Source: Pedobacter sp. SYSU D00535 (GTDB taxonomy: Bacteria > Bacteroidota > Bacteroidia > Sphingobacteriales > Sphingobacteriaceae). From it: a DNA stretch of 64,000 nt. How positions within the stretch are numbered: position 1 is the stretch's first letter; each line of letters begins with the position of its first letter. The stretch spans positions 434,001 through 498,000 of the forward strand of contig NZ_JAFEWD010000001.1 of assembly GCF_017355855.1 (NCBI RefSeq). Direction: 5' to 3'. The position numbers were made by a program, and so were the translations under genes. Below are positions 41,838 through 50,870 of the stretch, piece by piece. The notes under the pieces were generated by a model. The model ran no database searches, was not told the origin of the DNA, and saw nothing but the letters and a program-made list of their open reading frames with translations.

Positions 41838-44471
41838 TTAAATAGAAAGGGTTAAATTCCCTTCTACTGTTTTTCTACTTGACTTCGTGGTTGCGTCCGG
41901 CTGACTGCCGCCAACGCTCACTACGATCCTTCCTTGAACGTCTTTAGCAGCACCGTTTTGATCAATTACTTTCAAATCTTGCGGGCGGAGCATAAAGCTC
42001 ACTACCTTGCTTTCTCCACTCTTCAGGTGAATTCGTTGAAAACCTTTGAGCGCTCGGATCGGCGTTTTGATGCCTTGAGCCGCATGGGTAAGGTAAAGCT
42101 GAACAACTTCCTCGCCATCTCTTTTTCCGGTGTTCGTCACCTTCACGCTGACCGGTACCGCAGCTCCCGCTTTTATTACCTGGGGAAGTTTAAGATCGCT
42201 GTAGGAAAAACTAGTGTAGCTTAAACCATGTCCGAAGCTATACAAGGGCTTGCCGGTAAAGTAGCGGTAAGTCCGGTTATTCATGGAATAATCGTTAAAG
42301 TCAGGCAAGTCCTTGTCGCTTGCATAAAATGTTACGGGCAATCTACCGGCAGGATTGTAATCACCGAATAAAATATCGGCGATAGCGGTACCCGCAGATT
42401 CCCCGCCGTACCAAGCATTGAGAATAGCCGGGACATTTGCCGACTCCCAGGGAGTTGCAATAGCGCTACCTGTCATCATCACAAAAACCAAGGGTTTACC
42501 CGTTGATTTCAAGGCTTTCATAGCTTCGGTTTGTACTTTTGGCAACAAGATACTGGTACGGTCGCCGCCATCAAATCCAGGTTCATTCACCTTCATTTCT
42601 TCGCCCTCGAGCTGAGGGGAAATACCCCCTACAAAGACTATGGCATCAGCATCCTTCACTCTTTTTGCAAGCGCATTAAAATCTGTCTTTGCAAAATTTC
42701 CAGCTCTCAGTTTTATAGAAGCCTTACCGTCAGCCTGGTAATATTCCAGCACCAATCGGTAAGTTTTCCCTTTGACGGTCGAAAGTTTATAATTTCTTGC
42801 TCCCCATCTATTCCTGGTCCAGGCATTTAGTACTTCTTTGCCGTCAATAAACAAACGGTAGCCGTCATCGCCTTCCACCTCGAAAGTAATGTCTCCGTCG
42901 GATGTTGCCGTAAAATCACTACTGTACCTTGCTGAAAAATCATAGGCCTTCATGTCCGACACTACTACCTGACCTTCCTGCCAAAAATGATTTACATCCT
43001 GCTCGATTCTCGTGACAAGAGGACTGCCTTTTAATTCCTTGTTATTGAAATACTCTGCTTGTACACCAGGCTTGCCGTTAAAACTATATTGCTTGCGGAC
43101 ATCCTTGTAAACCAGCAAGGTGTCTTTAGTGAAGGTAGTGGCTGGCTCATATACTACTTGCACATCCTTGCCAACCTTGTTTCTTATACCTTGTAAAGCA
43201 GTTACAATTTCGCTGGGAATACCGTTATAATTTCCAAGTACAGCAATCGAGTTATCAGCATTTGGACCAACAACTGCAATTTTCTTAATCTTTTTATTAA
43301 GTGGTAACGTGTTCTGCTCGTTCTTCAGCAGCACCATCGACTGTCTCGCCATCTTTAGAGAATGAGCTTTGTGAGGAGCACTCTCAATGACAGAGGCAGG
43401 AGTTTGAGCGTACTTAACCATCGCTACAGGATCAAACATCCCAAGACGAAAACGAATGGAAAACAGACGCTTAACAGAAACGTCTATCTGCCTTTCTGTT
43501 ATCTTGCCTTCTTTCACTGCCTGCACAAGAGCTTTGTATGCATCCGTCCCACAATCGATATCTGTTCCGTGTAACACCGCATCCGCGGAAGCGCTGGCGG
43601 CATCTGGGTGAGTTTTATGATTTTTAAAGAAATCATCAATTGCCCAGCAGTCGGAAGTAACATAGCCGGTAAACTTCCACTGATTGCGTAGAATGTCATT
43701 CATTAGCACATCACTACCGCAGCAAGGCTGCCCCTGGAAGGCATTATAGGCACACATCACACCCGCGACCTTGGCATTCACCACTAGTTCTTCAAAGGCT
43801 GGCAGGTAAGTATCCCAAAGATCATATTTACTTGGATTAACGTTAAAAACATGCCTAAGAGGTTCGGGGCCGCTATGAACAGCGTAGTGCTTAGCACAAG
43901 CCGCAGCTTTTAAATATTTAGGGTCGTCTCCTTGCAAGCCATGCACAAAAGCTTTACCGAGCATGGCAGTGAGGAAGGGGTCTTCTCCGTAAGTTTCCTG
44001 GCCGCGCCCCCAGCGTGGGTCACGGAAAATGTTAATATTTGGAGTCCAGTAGGTTAACCCGACGTAACGTTGTCCTGATTTACCGTCGGCGATAGCCTTA
44101 TTATAAATCGCCCGTCCTTCCAATGCTGAAAAATCGGCCATCGTAGCAAGCGAGGTAGTATCGAAGGTAGCCGCCATGGCAATTGCTTGCGGATACACGG
44201 TGACTTTATAAGGAGTTCGGGCCACCCCGTGCAGCACCTCGTTCCACCAATCATAGGAAGGAATACCCAGACGGGGAATGGCTGGTGCGGCGTTGAGCAT
44301 TTGGGCGACTTTTTCTTCCAGGGTCAAGCGAGACACCAAATCATCAACTCGCTTTTCCAAAGGAAGATCAGGGTCTTGAAAGGGATAATCATAGTTCGTT
44401 TTTTTCTGAGAGACAAAGGAGGCTGACGTAATAAAAACAACAACTGCTAGAAGCGTAAATAACTTTTTCAT
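41838..44471 (-). CDS. GH3 beta-glycosidase (xylosidase/glucosidase type) with PA14 domain
   Basis: An 877-residue secreted enzyme. Order: signal peptide (to about 22), GH3 TIM barrel (40-370) with nucleophile Asp274 in YVTSDCWAID, the alpha/beta sandwich domain interrupted by a PA14 domain (about 447-590; VQAEYFNNKELKG, VEGDDGYRLFIDG), and a C-terminal fibronectin III-like domain (about 785-865). The active-site neighbours CAYNAFQGQPCCGS and GPEPLRH are typical of the bacterial and plant beta-xylosidase/arabinosidase group. It is monocistronic, 56 bases downstream of a LacI-type palindrome and outside the main PUL. Confidence 0.92.
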   Translation of the reverse strand: MKKLFTLLAVVVFITSASFVSQKKTNYDYPFQDPDLPLEKRVDDLVSRLTLEEKVAQMLNAAPAIPRLGIPSYDWWNEVLHGVARTPYKVTVYPQAIAMAATFDTTSLATMADFSALEGRAIYNKAIADGKSGQRYVGLTYWTPNINIFRDPRWGRGQETYGEDPFLTAMLGKAFVHGLQGDDPKYLKAAACAKHYAVHSGPEPLRHVFNVNPSKYDLWDTYLPAFEELVVNAKVAGVMCAYNAFQGQPCCGSDVLMNDILRNQWKFTGYVTSDCWAIDDFFKNHKTHPDAASASADAVLHGTDIDCGTDAYKALVQAVKEGKITERQIDVSVKRLFSIRFRLGMFDPVAMVKYAQTPASVIESAPHKAHSLKMARQSMVLLKNEQNTLPLNKKIKKIAVVGPNADNSIAVLGNYNGIPSEIVTALQGIRNKVGKDVQVVYEPATTFTKDTLLVYKDVRKQYSFNGKPGVQAEYFNNKELKGSPLVTRIEQDVNHFWQEGQVVVSDMKAYDFSARYSSDFTATSDGDITFEVEGDDGYRLFIDGKEVLNAWTRNRWGARNYKLSTVKGKTYRLVLEYYQADGKASIKLRAGNFAKTDFNALAKRVKDADAIVFVGGISPQLEGEEMKVNEPGFDGGDRTSILLPKVQTEAMKALKSTGKPLVFVMMTGSAIATPWESANVPAILNAWYGGESAGTAIADILFGDYNPAGRLPVTFYASDKDLPDFNDYSMNNRTYRYFTGKPLYSFGHGLSYTSFSYSDLKLPQVIKAGAAVPVSVKVTNTGKRDGEEVVQLYLTHAAQGIKTPIRALKGFQRIHLKSGESKVVSFMLRPQDLKVIDQNGAAKDVQGRIVVSVGGSQPDATTKSSRKTVEGNLTLSI

Positions 44472-44526
44472 TCTTGCGGCTTAGTAGGTTAGTAACTTGT
44501 ATGCTAAGGCGAATTTAAAAAAACCA

Positions 44527-44542
44527 ATGCAAACGTTGGCAT
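44527..44542. promoter_or_regulatory. LacI-family-like operator upstream of the GH3 gene
   Basis: ATGCAAACGTTGGCAT is a 16-base palindrome broken at one symmetrical pair, with the central CpG (AACGTT) usual for LacI/GalR operators. It is 56 bases before the GH3 start. No LacI-type gene lies in the window. Confidence 0.5.
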
Positions 44543-44595
44543 AGAATCGTAAGAAAGTTGTGACGAAGTGATAGGAGAGGTCGTTATCCGAGAAA

Positions 44596-44856
44596 TCAGT
44601 TGATTAGTTTTACCGAGTAAGTCAGCAGGTTGTACTCTACCAACTTCAGCGGCTTTTCGCCCTTCATAAGAAAATAAGCACCGGTTTGGTTATCGTGCAC
44701 TTCAGCCAGTCGGTCCTTAGGGTACGACGCTAAAAATTCTCCAGGTGTTTTAATCTCCCCAAGTTCTATCAGCTTCTCACAAAGTGCATCGTGCAGCCGT
44801 TGTTCAAAACTTCCGGCATCTTCATAGTTCCCGTCTGCGCTGGTGTCATTTTTCAT
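44596..44856 (-). CDS. Conserved-looking small hypothetical protein
   Basis: An 86-residue soluble protein with an amphipathic helical N-terminal half (FEQRLHDALCEKLIELGEI) and a C-terminal part resembling two or three strands (GAYFLMKGEKPLKLVEYNL). I do not recognise the family. It is a single gene between the GH3 enzyme and the divergent histidine kinase; no overlap with another coding frame supports it as real. Confidence 0.55.
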   Translation of the reverse strand: MKNDTSADGNYEDAGSFEQRLHDALCEKLIELGEIKTPGEFLASYPKDRLAEVHDNQTGAYFLMKGEKPLKLVEYNLLTYSVKLIN

Positions 44857-45036
44857 ATTGCAAGCATCTGAAGAATTTTTCTTTTTTACAATTACTATTA
44901 TCCTGAGTAAAGAAAACGCCGACTGGCTTTTAAAAACATTAATTTAAGATGTACCTTAGCCAAAAGGCCATCAACTCACTTCAAGTGCGTTTTATCCACT
45001 GAGGGTTAGCAACAAAAATAAGCCATTACTGCGACT

Positions 45037-47187
45037 ATGTTTTACACGCTGTTATCAAAGAAGTTTCTAGTTGCTTCTTTAATAATGTTTCTTGCCTTCT
45101 GCTGTAAGGCACAGGTGCTTATCACCGATCAAACTAAACGATTAAAAATCGGAGCGCAACTGGAGCTTCTTCAAACGGAAGAAGACCTGAAAATTGAAGA
45201 AGTGATGCGCTCAACCAACTTCAAAAAAAGCGGATCCCATGTTCCCAATCTGGGCGTTAATTCAAACAAACAGTATAACTGGGCGCGTTTTTCAGTTACA
45301 AATAAGAGCTCAAACCCTGTTGTGTTCTTAGACCTGGCTTATCCCTTAATTGACAGGATTGATCTTTACGCTGTCACTTCATCAGGGATCGAACAGCGGG
45401 TAACTGGCCAGCTGCAACCCTTTGAGCTAAGAGCAATAAAACATCCAAACTATATTTTTGATCTTCGAATTCCTAAAGATTCAACGGTTACCTATTATCT
45501 GCAAGCAGTTAGCGCCGAGCCCATTTTCCTTCCTATTAGTATTGGCCGGCAGCGACATCTATGGGAGCAGCTTAATACAGAAACCCTCATAGTCGGCATT
45601 TTCGTAGGGATTTCTCTTGTCATGATTGCTTACAACCTTTTTTTGTTTTTCTCGATCAGGGACACCAGTTACCTTTGGTATATAACTTATGTACTTTTTT
45701 TGTGCTTAACCCATGTCGGGATCAAAGGCTATTCGTACCAATATCTTTGGCCCGGAAACCCGGAGTTCGAACAAAAAAGCGTGATTTTTTTTGCTTGTTT
45801 AAGCAGTATTGGAGGACTCATGTTCGCCAATACTTTTCTCCGCACGAGAGATTACTCCAAAAAGATGTTCATGGTTTCCTTGTTCCTGGCTGGACTTTTT
45901 GCTCTGTCATTTGTACTCACCGCCTTAGGCAAGCTGGCCGCAGGTTTTCAACTGATGCATCTGGCAACCATATTTTTCACCCTGATGATCCTGCCAATGT
46001 CTTACATCTCGGTAAAGAGAGGCTACCGCCCCGCTAGGTATTTTTTTGCAGGGTGGTCTGTTTTTACAATCGGAATGGCCATTTTTATCCTCAAAGACCT
46101 CGGAATTCTTCCCTATAATTTGTTCACCAGTTACTCGGTGATCGCCGCCTCCGCAGTAGAGGTTTCCTTGTTGGCCTTCGCACTTGCCGACCGCATCAAA
46201 CTACTAAAAGCAGAAAAAGAGAAGTATCAGGAAGAACTGGTTCAGGTGGCACAACAGAACGAACGTATGGTTCGCGAGCACAACATCCTGCTAGAGCAGG
46301 AAGTAAAAAACAGAACCTCGCAGTTGAACGAAGCAAATTCAGAACTGATGCTGACCCTGAATAATCTGGAGATAGCTCAAAACCAGTTGTTGCAATCGGA
46401 AAAAATGGCTTCTCTTGGCTTTCTTTCACGTGGGATTGCTCATGAGATTAACAACCCCATCAATTTTGTGGCTGCTAATGTATCTCCTTTGCGTCGGGAT
46501 GTAGATGAATTGTTTCATCTGATTGAGATGATGGAGGAGTTGATCAATTCCAAAGCTTCAGTACCCGAGAAGAAAAAACTATTAAGAGAATACAACGAGA
46601 AAATTGATTTTGACTATCTGAAAACGGAAGTGAACTATCTGTTCAACGGTATTGCGGAGGGATCAGGCAGAACGCTTAAGATTTTAGATGGGTTAAGAAT
46701 CTTCTCCAAAGTACATGAAAACGATTTGAAGTATGTCGACATCAATAGGGGACTTGACTCTACTTTATTGATTATCAACCATCTTCTAACAAAGATCCGT
46801 CTAGAAAAGAAATATGCGGATTTACCTGCTTTAAAATGCTATCCCGGAAAACTAAACCAAATCTTTTTGAATATTTTACTGAATTCTATTCATGCTATTC
46901 AGCTGAAATTCGGCGACGAGCAGGGCGGCGCTATTGAAATAGCAACCGGCGTGAGGGATAACGCACTTTTTGTTAGCATAAAGGACAACGGAATTGGAAT
47001 GGAGGAAGCTGTAAAGGAACGAGTCTTTGAACCTTTCTTCACCACGAAGGAATTCGGAGGAGGGGCCGGGCTCGGAATGTCCATATCTTACAATACGGTT
47101 AAAAACCACAATGGAGATATTGAGGTGCAGTCGACGGTGGGTGAGGGCTCGCAGTTTACAGTGTGGTTGCCGGTAGAGCAAAACTGA
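45037..47187 (+). CDS. 7TMR-DISM sensor histidine kinase
   Basis: A 716-residue inner-membrane sensor. A signal peptide (ending near CCKAQ) precedes a periplasmic 7TMR-DISM extracellular domain (about 40-175), seven transmembrane helices (about 185-390), a coiled coil (390-455), and the kinase core with His469 in HEINNPINF. ATPase motifs are NILLNSIHAI, DNGIGM, FFTTKEFGGGAGLGM and GEGSQFTVWLP. The extracellular domain has a carbohydrate-binding-like fold, so a small ligand or glycan may be sensed. No response regulator is adjacent; the single-domain regulator at 11427 is a distant possibility only. Confidence 0.9.
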   Translation: MFYTLLSKKFLVASLIMFLAFCCKAQVLITDQTKRLKIGAQLELLQTEEDLKIEEVMRSTNFKKSGSHVPNLGVNSNKQYNWARFSVTNKSSNPVVFLDLAYPLIDRIDLYAVTSSGIEQRVTGQLQPFELRAIKHPNYIFDLRIPKDSTVTYYLQAVSAEPIFLPISIGRQRHLWEQLNTETLIVGIFVGISLVMIAYNLFLFFSIRDTSYLWYITYVLFLCLTHVGIKGYSYQYLWPGNPEFEQKSVIFFACLSSIGGLMFANTFLRTRDYSKKMFMVSLFLAGLFALSFVLTALGKLAAGFQLMHLATIFFTLMILPMSYISVKRGYRPARYFFAGWSVFTIGMAIFILKDLGILPYNLFTSYSVIAASAVEVSLLAFALADRIKLLKAEKEKYQEELVQVAQQNERMVREHNILLEQEVKNRTSQLNEANSELMLTLNNLEIAQNQLLQSEKMASLGFLSRGIAHEINNPINFVAANVSPLRRDVDELFHLIEMMEELINSKASVPEKKKLLREYNEKIDFDYLKTEVNYLFNGIAEGSGRTLKILDGLRIFSKVHENDLKYVDINRGLDSTLLIINHLLTKIRLEKKYADLPALKCYPGKLNQIFLNILLNSIHAIQLKFGDEQGGAIEIATGVRDNALFVSIKDNGIGMEEAVKERVFEPFFTTKEFGGGAGLGMSISYNTVKNHNGDIEVQSTVGEGSQFTVWLPVEQN

Positions 47188-47260
47188 TAGGACTTACCGT
47201 ATTACGAGGAAGGTTGGTCGCTGAGAATAGGAAAAGTGCGGGTACCTCGTTTCTAAGGGC

Positions 47261-47860
47261 CTACTCGTCCTCTTCAAACTGCTTCTTCAGTTTCTCCAGA
47301 CTCTCTATCATTTCTCCAAGACGATCCTGCTCTTTTCTTATGTATACCCGCATCAGGAAAGCACAGGCTACAAACCAGGCAATTGTAAATCCGACGCCAG
47401 TCAGCGTTTGCCAAAGTGGTGCGGTGAAGTAGACCTCCACGAAGTAAAGTGCAAAAGCCAATCCTATAAAAACACTATAAACGGTGTATTTTTTCGTATT
47501 CAGCTGATAACGCTTCCGCTGATAGAACTTCAGGTATTCGACATACTCTTCCGGTTGCTTTAACAGCGCATCGCTATTCGAAATACTTCTATAATCTGCA
47601 ATCTGCAACACGATGTAGTACAGGCAGCAAAAAATAAAAATAAGAATAGAGAGGTGAGAGGTCCACATGCTGAAAGCCTTTGTTGCCCAAATAAGCACAA
47701 AAACAAGTATAGCAACTGACATTCCCAAGGTCTCGAAAAGAAGCTTACTTGCAAAACTACTCTTTGACCTTCGTACTTCCTTCAGCACCTCGTCCTCACT
47801 CAGCCGCGGCGCGGAAACCTGACCCTGCCATATACCTCTCAGTGCATCAAAATCTTTCAT
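47261..47860 (-). CDS. Membrane protein, likely regulator of the overlapping ECF sigma factor
   Basis: A 199-residue protein with a soluble N-terminus (about 1-40, beginning MKDFDALRGIWQGQ), two pairs of hydrophobic segments (about 38-80 and 120-165) and a charged coiled-coil tail. Its start overlaps the end of the sigma gene by 14 bases. Proteins so placed usually act as anti-sigma factors, and the N-terminal cytoplasmic part could bind sigma. No canonical anti-sigma motif is seen. Confidence 0.65.
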   Translation of the reverse strand: MKDFDALRGIWQGQVSAPRLSEDEVLKEVRRSKSSFASKLLFETLGMSVAILVFVLIWATKAFSMWTSHLSILIFIFCCLYYIVLQIADYRSISNSDALLKQPEEYVEYLKFYQRKRYQLNTKKYTVYSVFIGLAFALYFVEVYFTAPLWQTLTGVGFTIAWFVACAFLMRVYIRKEQDRLGEMIESLEKLKKQFEEDE

Positions 47861-48344
47861 ATCTGTTATATATTTCAGTCAGTTTGTGTTTGATCCGATG
47901 TATTTTCACCCTTAGATTCCCCTCAGAAACACCGGATATTTCCGCAATCTCGGAATAAGGGAGTTCATCTAATACCATTGTAATGATGATACGTTCATTC
48001 TCTTCCAACTGGGAAATACATTTATAAAGAAGAGCTACCTGCTCATTTTTCTCTGATAATTCTTCGTGTTTATTCTCGATGATATTATCGGTCAGCTCGT
48101 CTTTAGCCATTCGCTTTTCTACTCTCAACCACGAAAGGCATGTATTAACAGCGATCCGGTAGATCCAAGTGGAGATCATGGCCTGGTTGCGGAATTTGTC
48201 CAGGCTTTGCCAGACTTTAAGAAAAGTTTCTTGCATGAGGTCGTTTGCCGCCTCCTCATCACCGGTATACCCGTAACACAAATGATAAATCTTTTTCGAA
48301 TTAGCCTTAAAAATCTCTTTAAAGCGAGCTTCCTTACTGGACAT
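47847..48344 (-). CDS. ECF-type RNA polymerase sigma factor
   Basis: A 165-residue sigma factor. Region 2: IYHLCYGYTGDEEAANDLMQ followed by ETFLKVWQSLDKFRNQ; region 4: ENERIIITMVLDELPYSEIAEISGVSEGNLRVKIHR. It is the middle gene of a three-gene minus-strand operon with an unknown 173-residue protein before it and an overlapping membrane protein after it. It differs from the PUL factor, lacking a FecR/SusC context, so it probably answers an envelope or stress signal. Confidence 0.9.
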   Translation of the reverse strand: MSSKEARFKEIFKANSKKIYHLCYGYTGDEEAANDLMQETFLKVWQSLDKFRNQAMISTWIYRIAVNTCLSWLRVEKRMAKDELTDNIIENKHEELSEKNEQVALLYKCISQLEENERIIITMVLDELPYSEIAEISGVSEGNLRVKIHRIKHKLTEIYNRYERF

Positions 48345-48374
48345 TTCCTTTAAGATGCTTGTTTAAACATTTTG

Positions 48375-48896
48375 TTACATCTCAAACTGTTTTTTATCCA
48401 ACCACCTTAATCTTTCGTCCGCTTCGTTCAATAAACCATCGAACTCTGTTGAGTAGTCGAACTGGAGATCCTCATGGAGTTTTAAGATTTGCTTCCGGAG
48501 CTTCTCCAGTTGTCGAACGAAAATAGTTTGAAGCGGCTTGTAATTTGACCTGGTATCCACGTGAACCAAATAGTTCCGACAGAACCATAACAGGAGTTCT
48601 ATTTCTACCTCTACAGTTCCCGTGTACTTGGCATGTTTCGAAATCGATCTCAGAATTTTTCTCAGCTCCTTCGCACTTCGATAATCATATTTTTTTAGCG
48701 TTTGGAACTCCTCCAGTAGTGCAGCTTTTACTTCCTCACCGTACCCAAGCGGATCGTCAGCGTTATATAAGACGTAGTTTAAAAATTCTTTATTGTCTTT
48801 TTTGTACTTAGTCAGACGCAACGTAATCTCAACCAGCTGTTCATGATTAAGCGAGCGTAGTTCTTTTTTTATTTCGCTTAACTTTTCAGTTTTCAT
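48375..48896 (-). CDS. Hypothetical helical protein at the head of the sigma factor operon
   Basis: A 173-residue, highly charged, all-helical soluble protein (starts MKTEKLSEIKKELRSLN; contains ADDPLGYGEEVKAALLEEF). It ends 30 bases before the sigma factor start, so it is probably co-transcribed. I do not recognise the family. Related genes seem to accompany similar sigma factors in this phylum, but this is from memory of context and not certain. Confidence 0.65.
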   Translation of the reverse strand: MKTEKLSEIKKELRSLNHEQLVEITLRLTKYKKDNKEFLNYVLYNADDPLGYGEEVKAALLEEFQTLKKYDYRSAKELRKILRSISKHAKYTGTVEVEIELLLWFCRNYLVHVDTRSNYKPLQTIFVRQLEKLRKQILKLHEDLQFDYSTEFDGLLNEADERLRWLDKKQFEM

Positions 48897-48944
48897 GCCC
48901 TGAAGGTAACAACTAGAATTATAATCCGATAATTCCCTTTGATT

Positions 48945-50258
48945 TCATTCCGCGCTAATCCAGCCATTTTCATTTCCTTTTCGAATGAAAAGGAAATTAT
49001 CAAAAGAGCCTATTACTTCTACTGTTTCACCAGCGGGCAACGTCGTCTTTCTGGGTGCTACAAGATCAGCGTGAGCAAGTAGTGGCTTCTCTTCAGCCAG
49101 CCGGAGCTGTCGTAGGGGAGCGGTTGCTGAAGAGACGGAACTGCTCGTTACAAACCCCTCTTTGCCGTCGGGAAGGATTACTTTGTACCAACCTGCTGCT
49201 GCTGCCTGAACCTGAAGAAGAGTATTGCTTTTTAGACTGCTAACTGCATCTGCGGAAGCAGCGGGAGCCCTCCGAATGGTTGTTGAGCCAGTTCGTGTTC
49301 GAACAGATCTTCCGATGTTCGGCTGGGGAGCAGTGATATCCACAGGTGTTTTACGAGAAGGATTTACGAAGGGTAAGGGATCGATAGCTCCGCCGAAAGT
49401 ATAAATTCCAAAATGCAAATGAGGCGAAGTAGAGATGGCATTCCCTGTATTTCCCACCAGACCTACGGTATCTCCCTGCCTCACGCGTTGTCCGGCTTCC
49501 ACCAGCTGTTCATCAAGATGGGCGTAGTAAAGGCTGTAATTTTTCCCCTGAGGACGCAAAAAAACTACCTTACCGCCTAATTTATTTATGGTCACTCTGT
49601 TCACTACTCCATCGGCAGCCGCAATAGCCGGGGTTCTTCTTGGCGCAAAGATGTCTATTCCTTCATGTCTTCTGGCGCCACCATCCCGATCAGCCCCCCA
49701 AAAGCTGCCTATCTTTCCACTTTTCACGGGGAAGGCCAGTGAAGGCCCGCTTGTGATAGTAAGGGTATATTCGCCTGAAGCAAGAAGTTCGGGCTGCAAT
49801 CTTAAAATATAAGTACCAGAATCGTCAATCTCATGCTTAAAAGGATTTCCTGTTGTATCAGCGTAAGCAAGCAATTTTTTGTCCCGACTTTCCCGATCTT
49901 CCCATAGGTCGACATAAATAGTGAAGTTTCTTTGAGGCTTCTTTGTTAGCGAGATCGTGATTAGCTCTCCTCTCTTCGCTTCAAACCTCAATGCTGAGGC
50001 TCTTGGTTGATCAGCGGGAAAATAGCCTGTTTCCTTGTAGGGAACTGATACCTGAAGGGGATTGTTCAAACTGCGCTCCGCCTGGCCAAACCACATTTTA
50101 CCCAAAGCTGTTTTGTTCAAACCCGCATTAGTTAAACTTTGTCCGTACTGCTCATGAGGACTCCGTTTTCCGAAAAATCCGGAAGGACCAGTAACGTTAC
50201 ACGCGCTAAATAGCACAAGAGAAAGCAATAGTCCCGAAAGGGGAAATACCAACTTCAT
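48945..50258 (-). CDS. M23-family lipoprotein peptidase with SH3 domains
   Basis: A 437-residue lipoprotein (lipobox LFSAC, Cys20). Residues of about 75-180 form a beta-sandwich like PPC domains; the M23 LytM-type domain follows (about 185-310) with zinc and catalytic residues in RRHEGIDIFAP, YYAHLDEQL and SPHLHFGIY. Two SH3-type repeats end the protein (about 320-375 and 390-437). It likely cleaves peptidoglycan cross-links or stem peptides in the periplasm. The motif set is complete, so an active hydrolase rather than an EnvC-like activator is inferred. Confidence 0.88.
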   Translation of the reverse strand: MKLVFPLSGLLLSLVLFSACNVTGPSGFFGKRSPHEQYGQSLTNAGLNKTALGKMWFGQAERSLNNPLQVSVPYKETGYFPADQPRASALRFEAKRGELITISLTKKPQRNFTIYVDLWEDRESRDKKLLAYADTTGNPFKHEIDDSGTYILRLQPELLASGEYTLTITSGPSLAFPVKSGKIGSFWGADRDGGARRHEGIDIFAPRRTPAIAAADGVVNRVTINKLGGKVVFLRPQGKNYSLYYAHLDEQLVEAGQRVRQGDTVGLVGNTGNAISTSPHLHFGIYTFGGAIDPLPFVNPSRKTPVDITAPQPNIGRSVRTRTGSTTIRRAPAASADAVSSLKSNTLLQVQAAAAGWYKVILPDGKEGFVTSSSVSSATAPLRQLRLAEEKPLLAHADLVAPRKTTLPAGETVEVIGSFDNFLFIRKGNENGWISAE

Positions 50259-50335
50259 ACGCTTCTTTTTTGTAGAATAGAACGTAATTGATTGAGCAAA
50301 TGTTGATAGGGGAAGTTAATAAAGGTGAAAAGGGA

Positions 50336-50377
50336 ATAAAAAAACAAGCCCCACTCTTTCTTCAAAAGTGGAGCCCC
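50336..50377 (-). terminator. Terminator after the 63-codon gene
   Basis: On the minus strand GCTCCACT pairs with AGTGGGGC (one G-T pair), followed by TTGTTTTTTTATT. It gives the small upstream gene its own transcription unit. Confidence 0.75.
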
Positions 50378-50396
50378 ATCAATATTACATTATGAA

Positions 50397-50588
50397 TTAG
50401 CAAACGTTAACATTCCATGTCATGCCATTTGCCCCTTTTATCTGCTGGGCAAGCAGCACTATTTTCCGGTCTTCGACTGCTAGTTCTTTTAAAAAAACAG
50501 ACTGCATACTAGTAGTAGGATCAGGCAGTTCTTTTAAAAATAAGTTAATTGTGCTGTTTAGATCTTGTAGGTTAGACTTTTTTGGCAT
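50397..50588 (-). CDS. Small peptide gene of unknown function
   Basis: A 63-residue product, MPKKSNLQDLNSTINLFLKE at the start and GANGMTWNVNVC at the end. It has no signal peptide or membrane segment; the sole Cys is the last residue. The helical charged first 50 residues followed by a short Gly-Ala-Asn-Gly tail recalls leader/core organisation of ribosomal peptide precursors, but no modifying enzyme or exporter is nearby. It stands alone with its own terminator, in a long gap between kdsB and the M23 gene. An opposite-strand frame covers the same bases. Confidence 0.5.
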   Translation of the reverse strand: MPKKSNLQDLNSTINLFLKELPDPTTSMQSVFLKELAVEDRKIVLLAQQIKGANGMTWNVNVC

Positions 50589-50870
50589 ATGTATTAATAG
50601 TTTTAAATAGTTCCTGTTTTCAAATTGGCCGTGTATAGATAGTAGTACATCGCTGCCTTGCTTTCTACACAGCGTCTGCTTGTATATATAATCTTAAAGT
50701 AAGATCCAACGCTAAGTACACCTTTGTTATCACTTAAAATCGCTTATGACTGTAGAGTCCAACCTATTGTCGTAAGTAAAATATCAAAGTAAATAAGTAA
50801 GGACAATTTCCTTGCCACATTTGAGAAGGCACTAATAAAAAAGAAAGGGAACAAGGTTTAGGCTAAACTA

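Noticed and set aside
50422-50610. A plus-strand frame opposite the 63-residue peptide gene
   Set aside because: The terminator hairpin with its T run serves the minus strand, so the minus frame is the better supported of the two.
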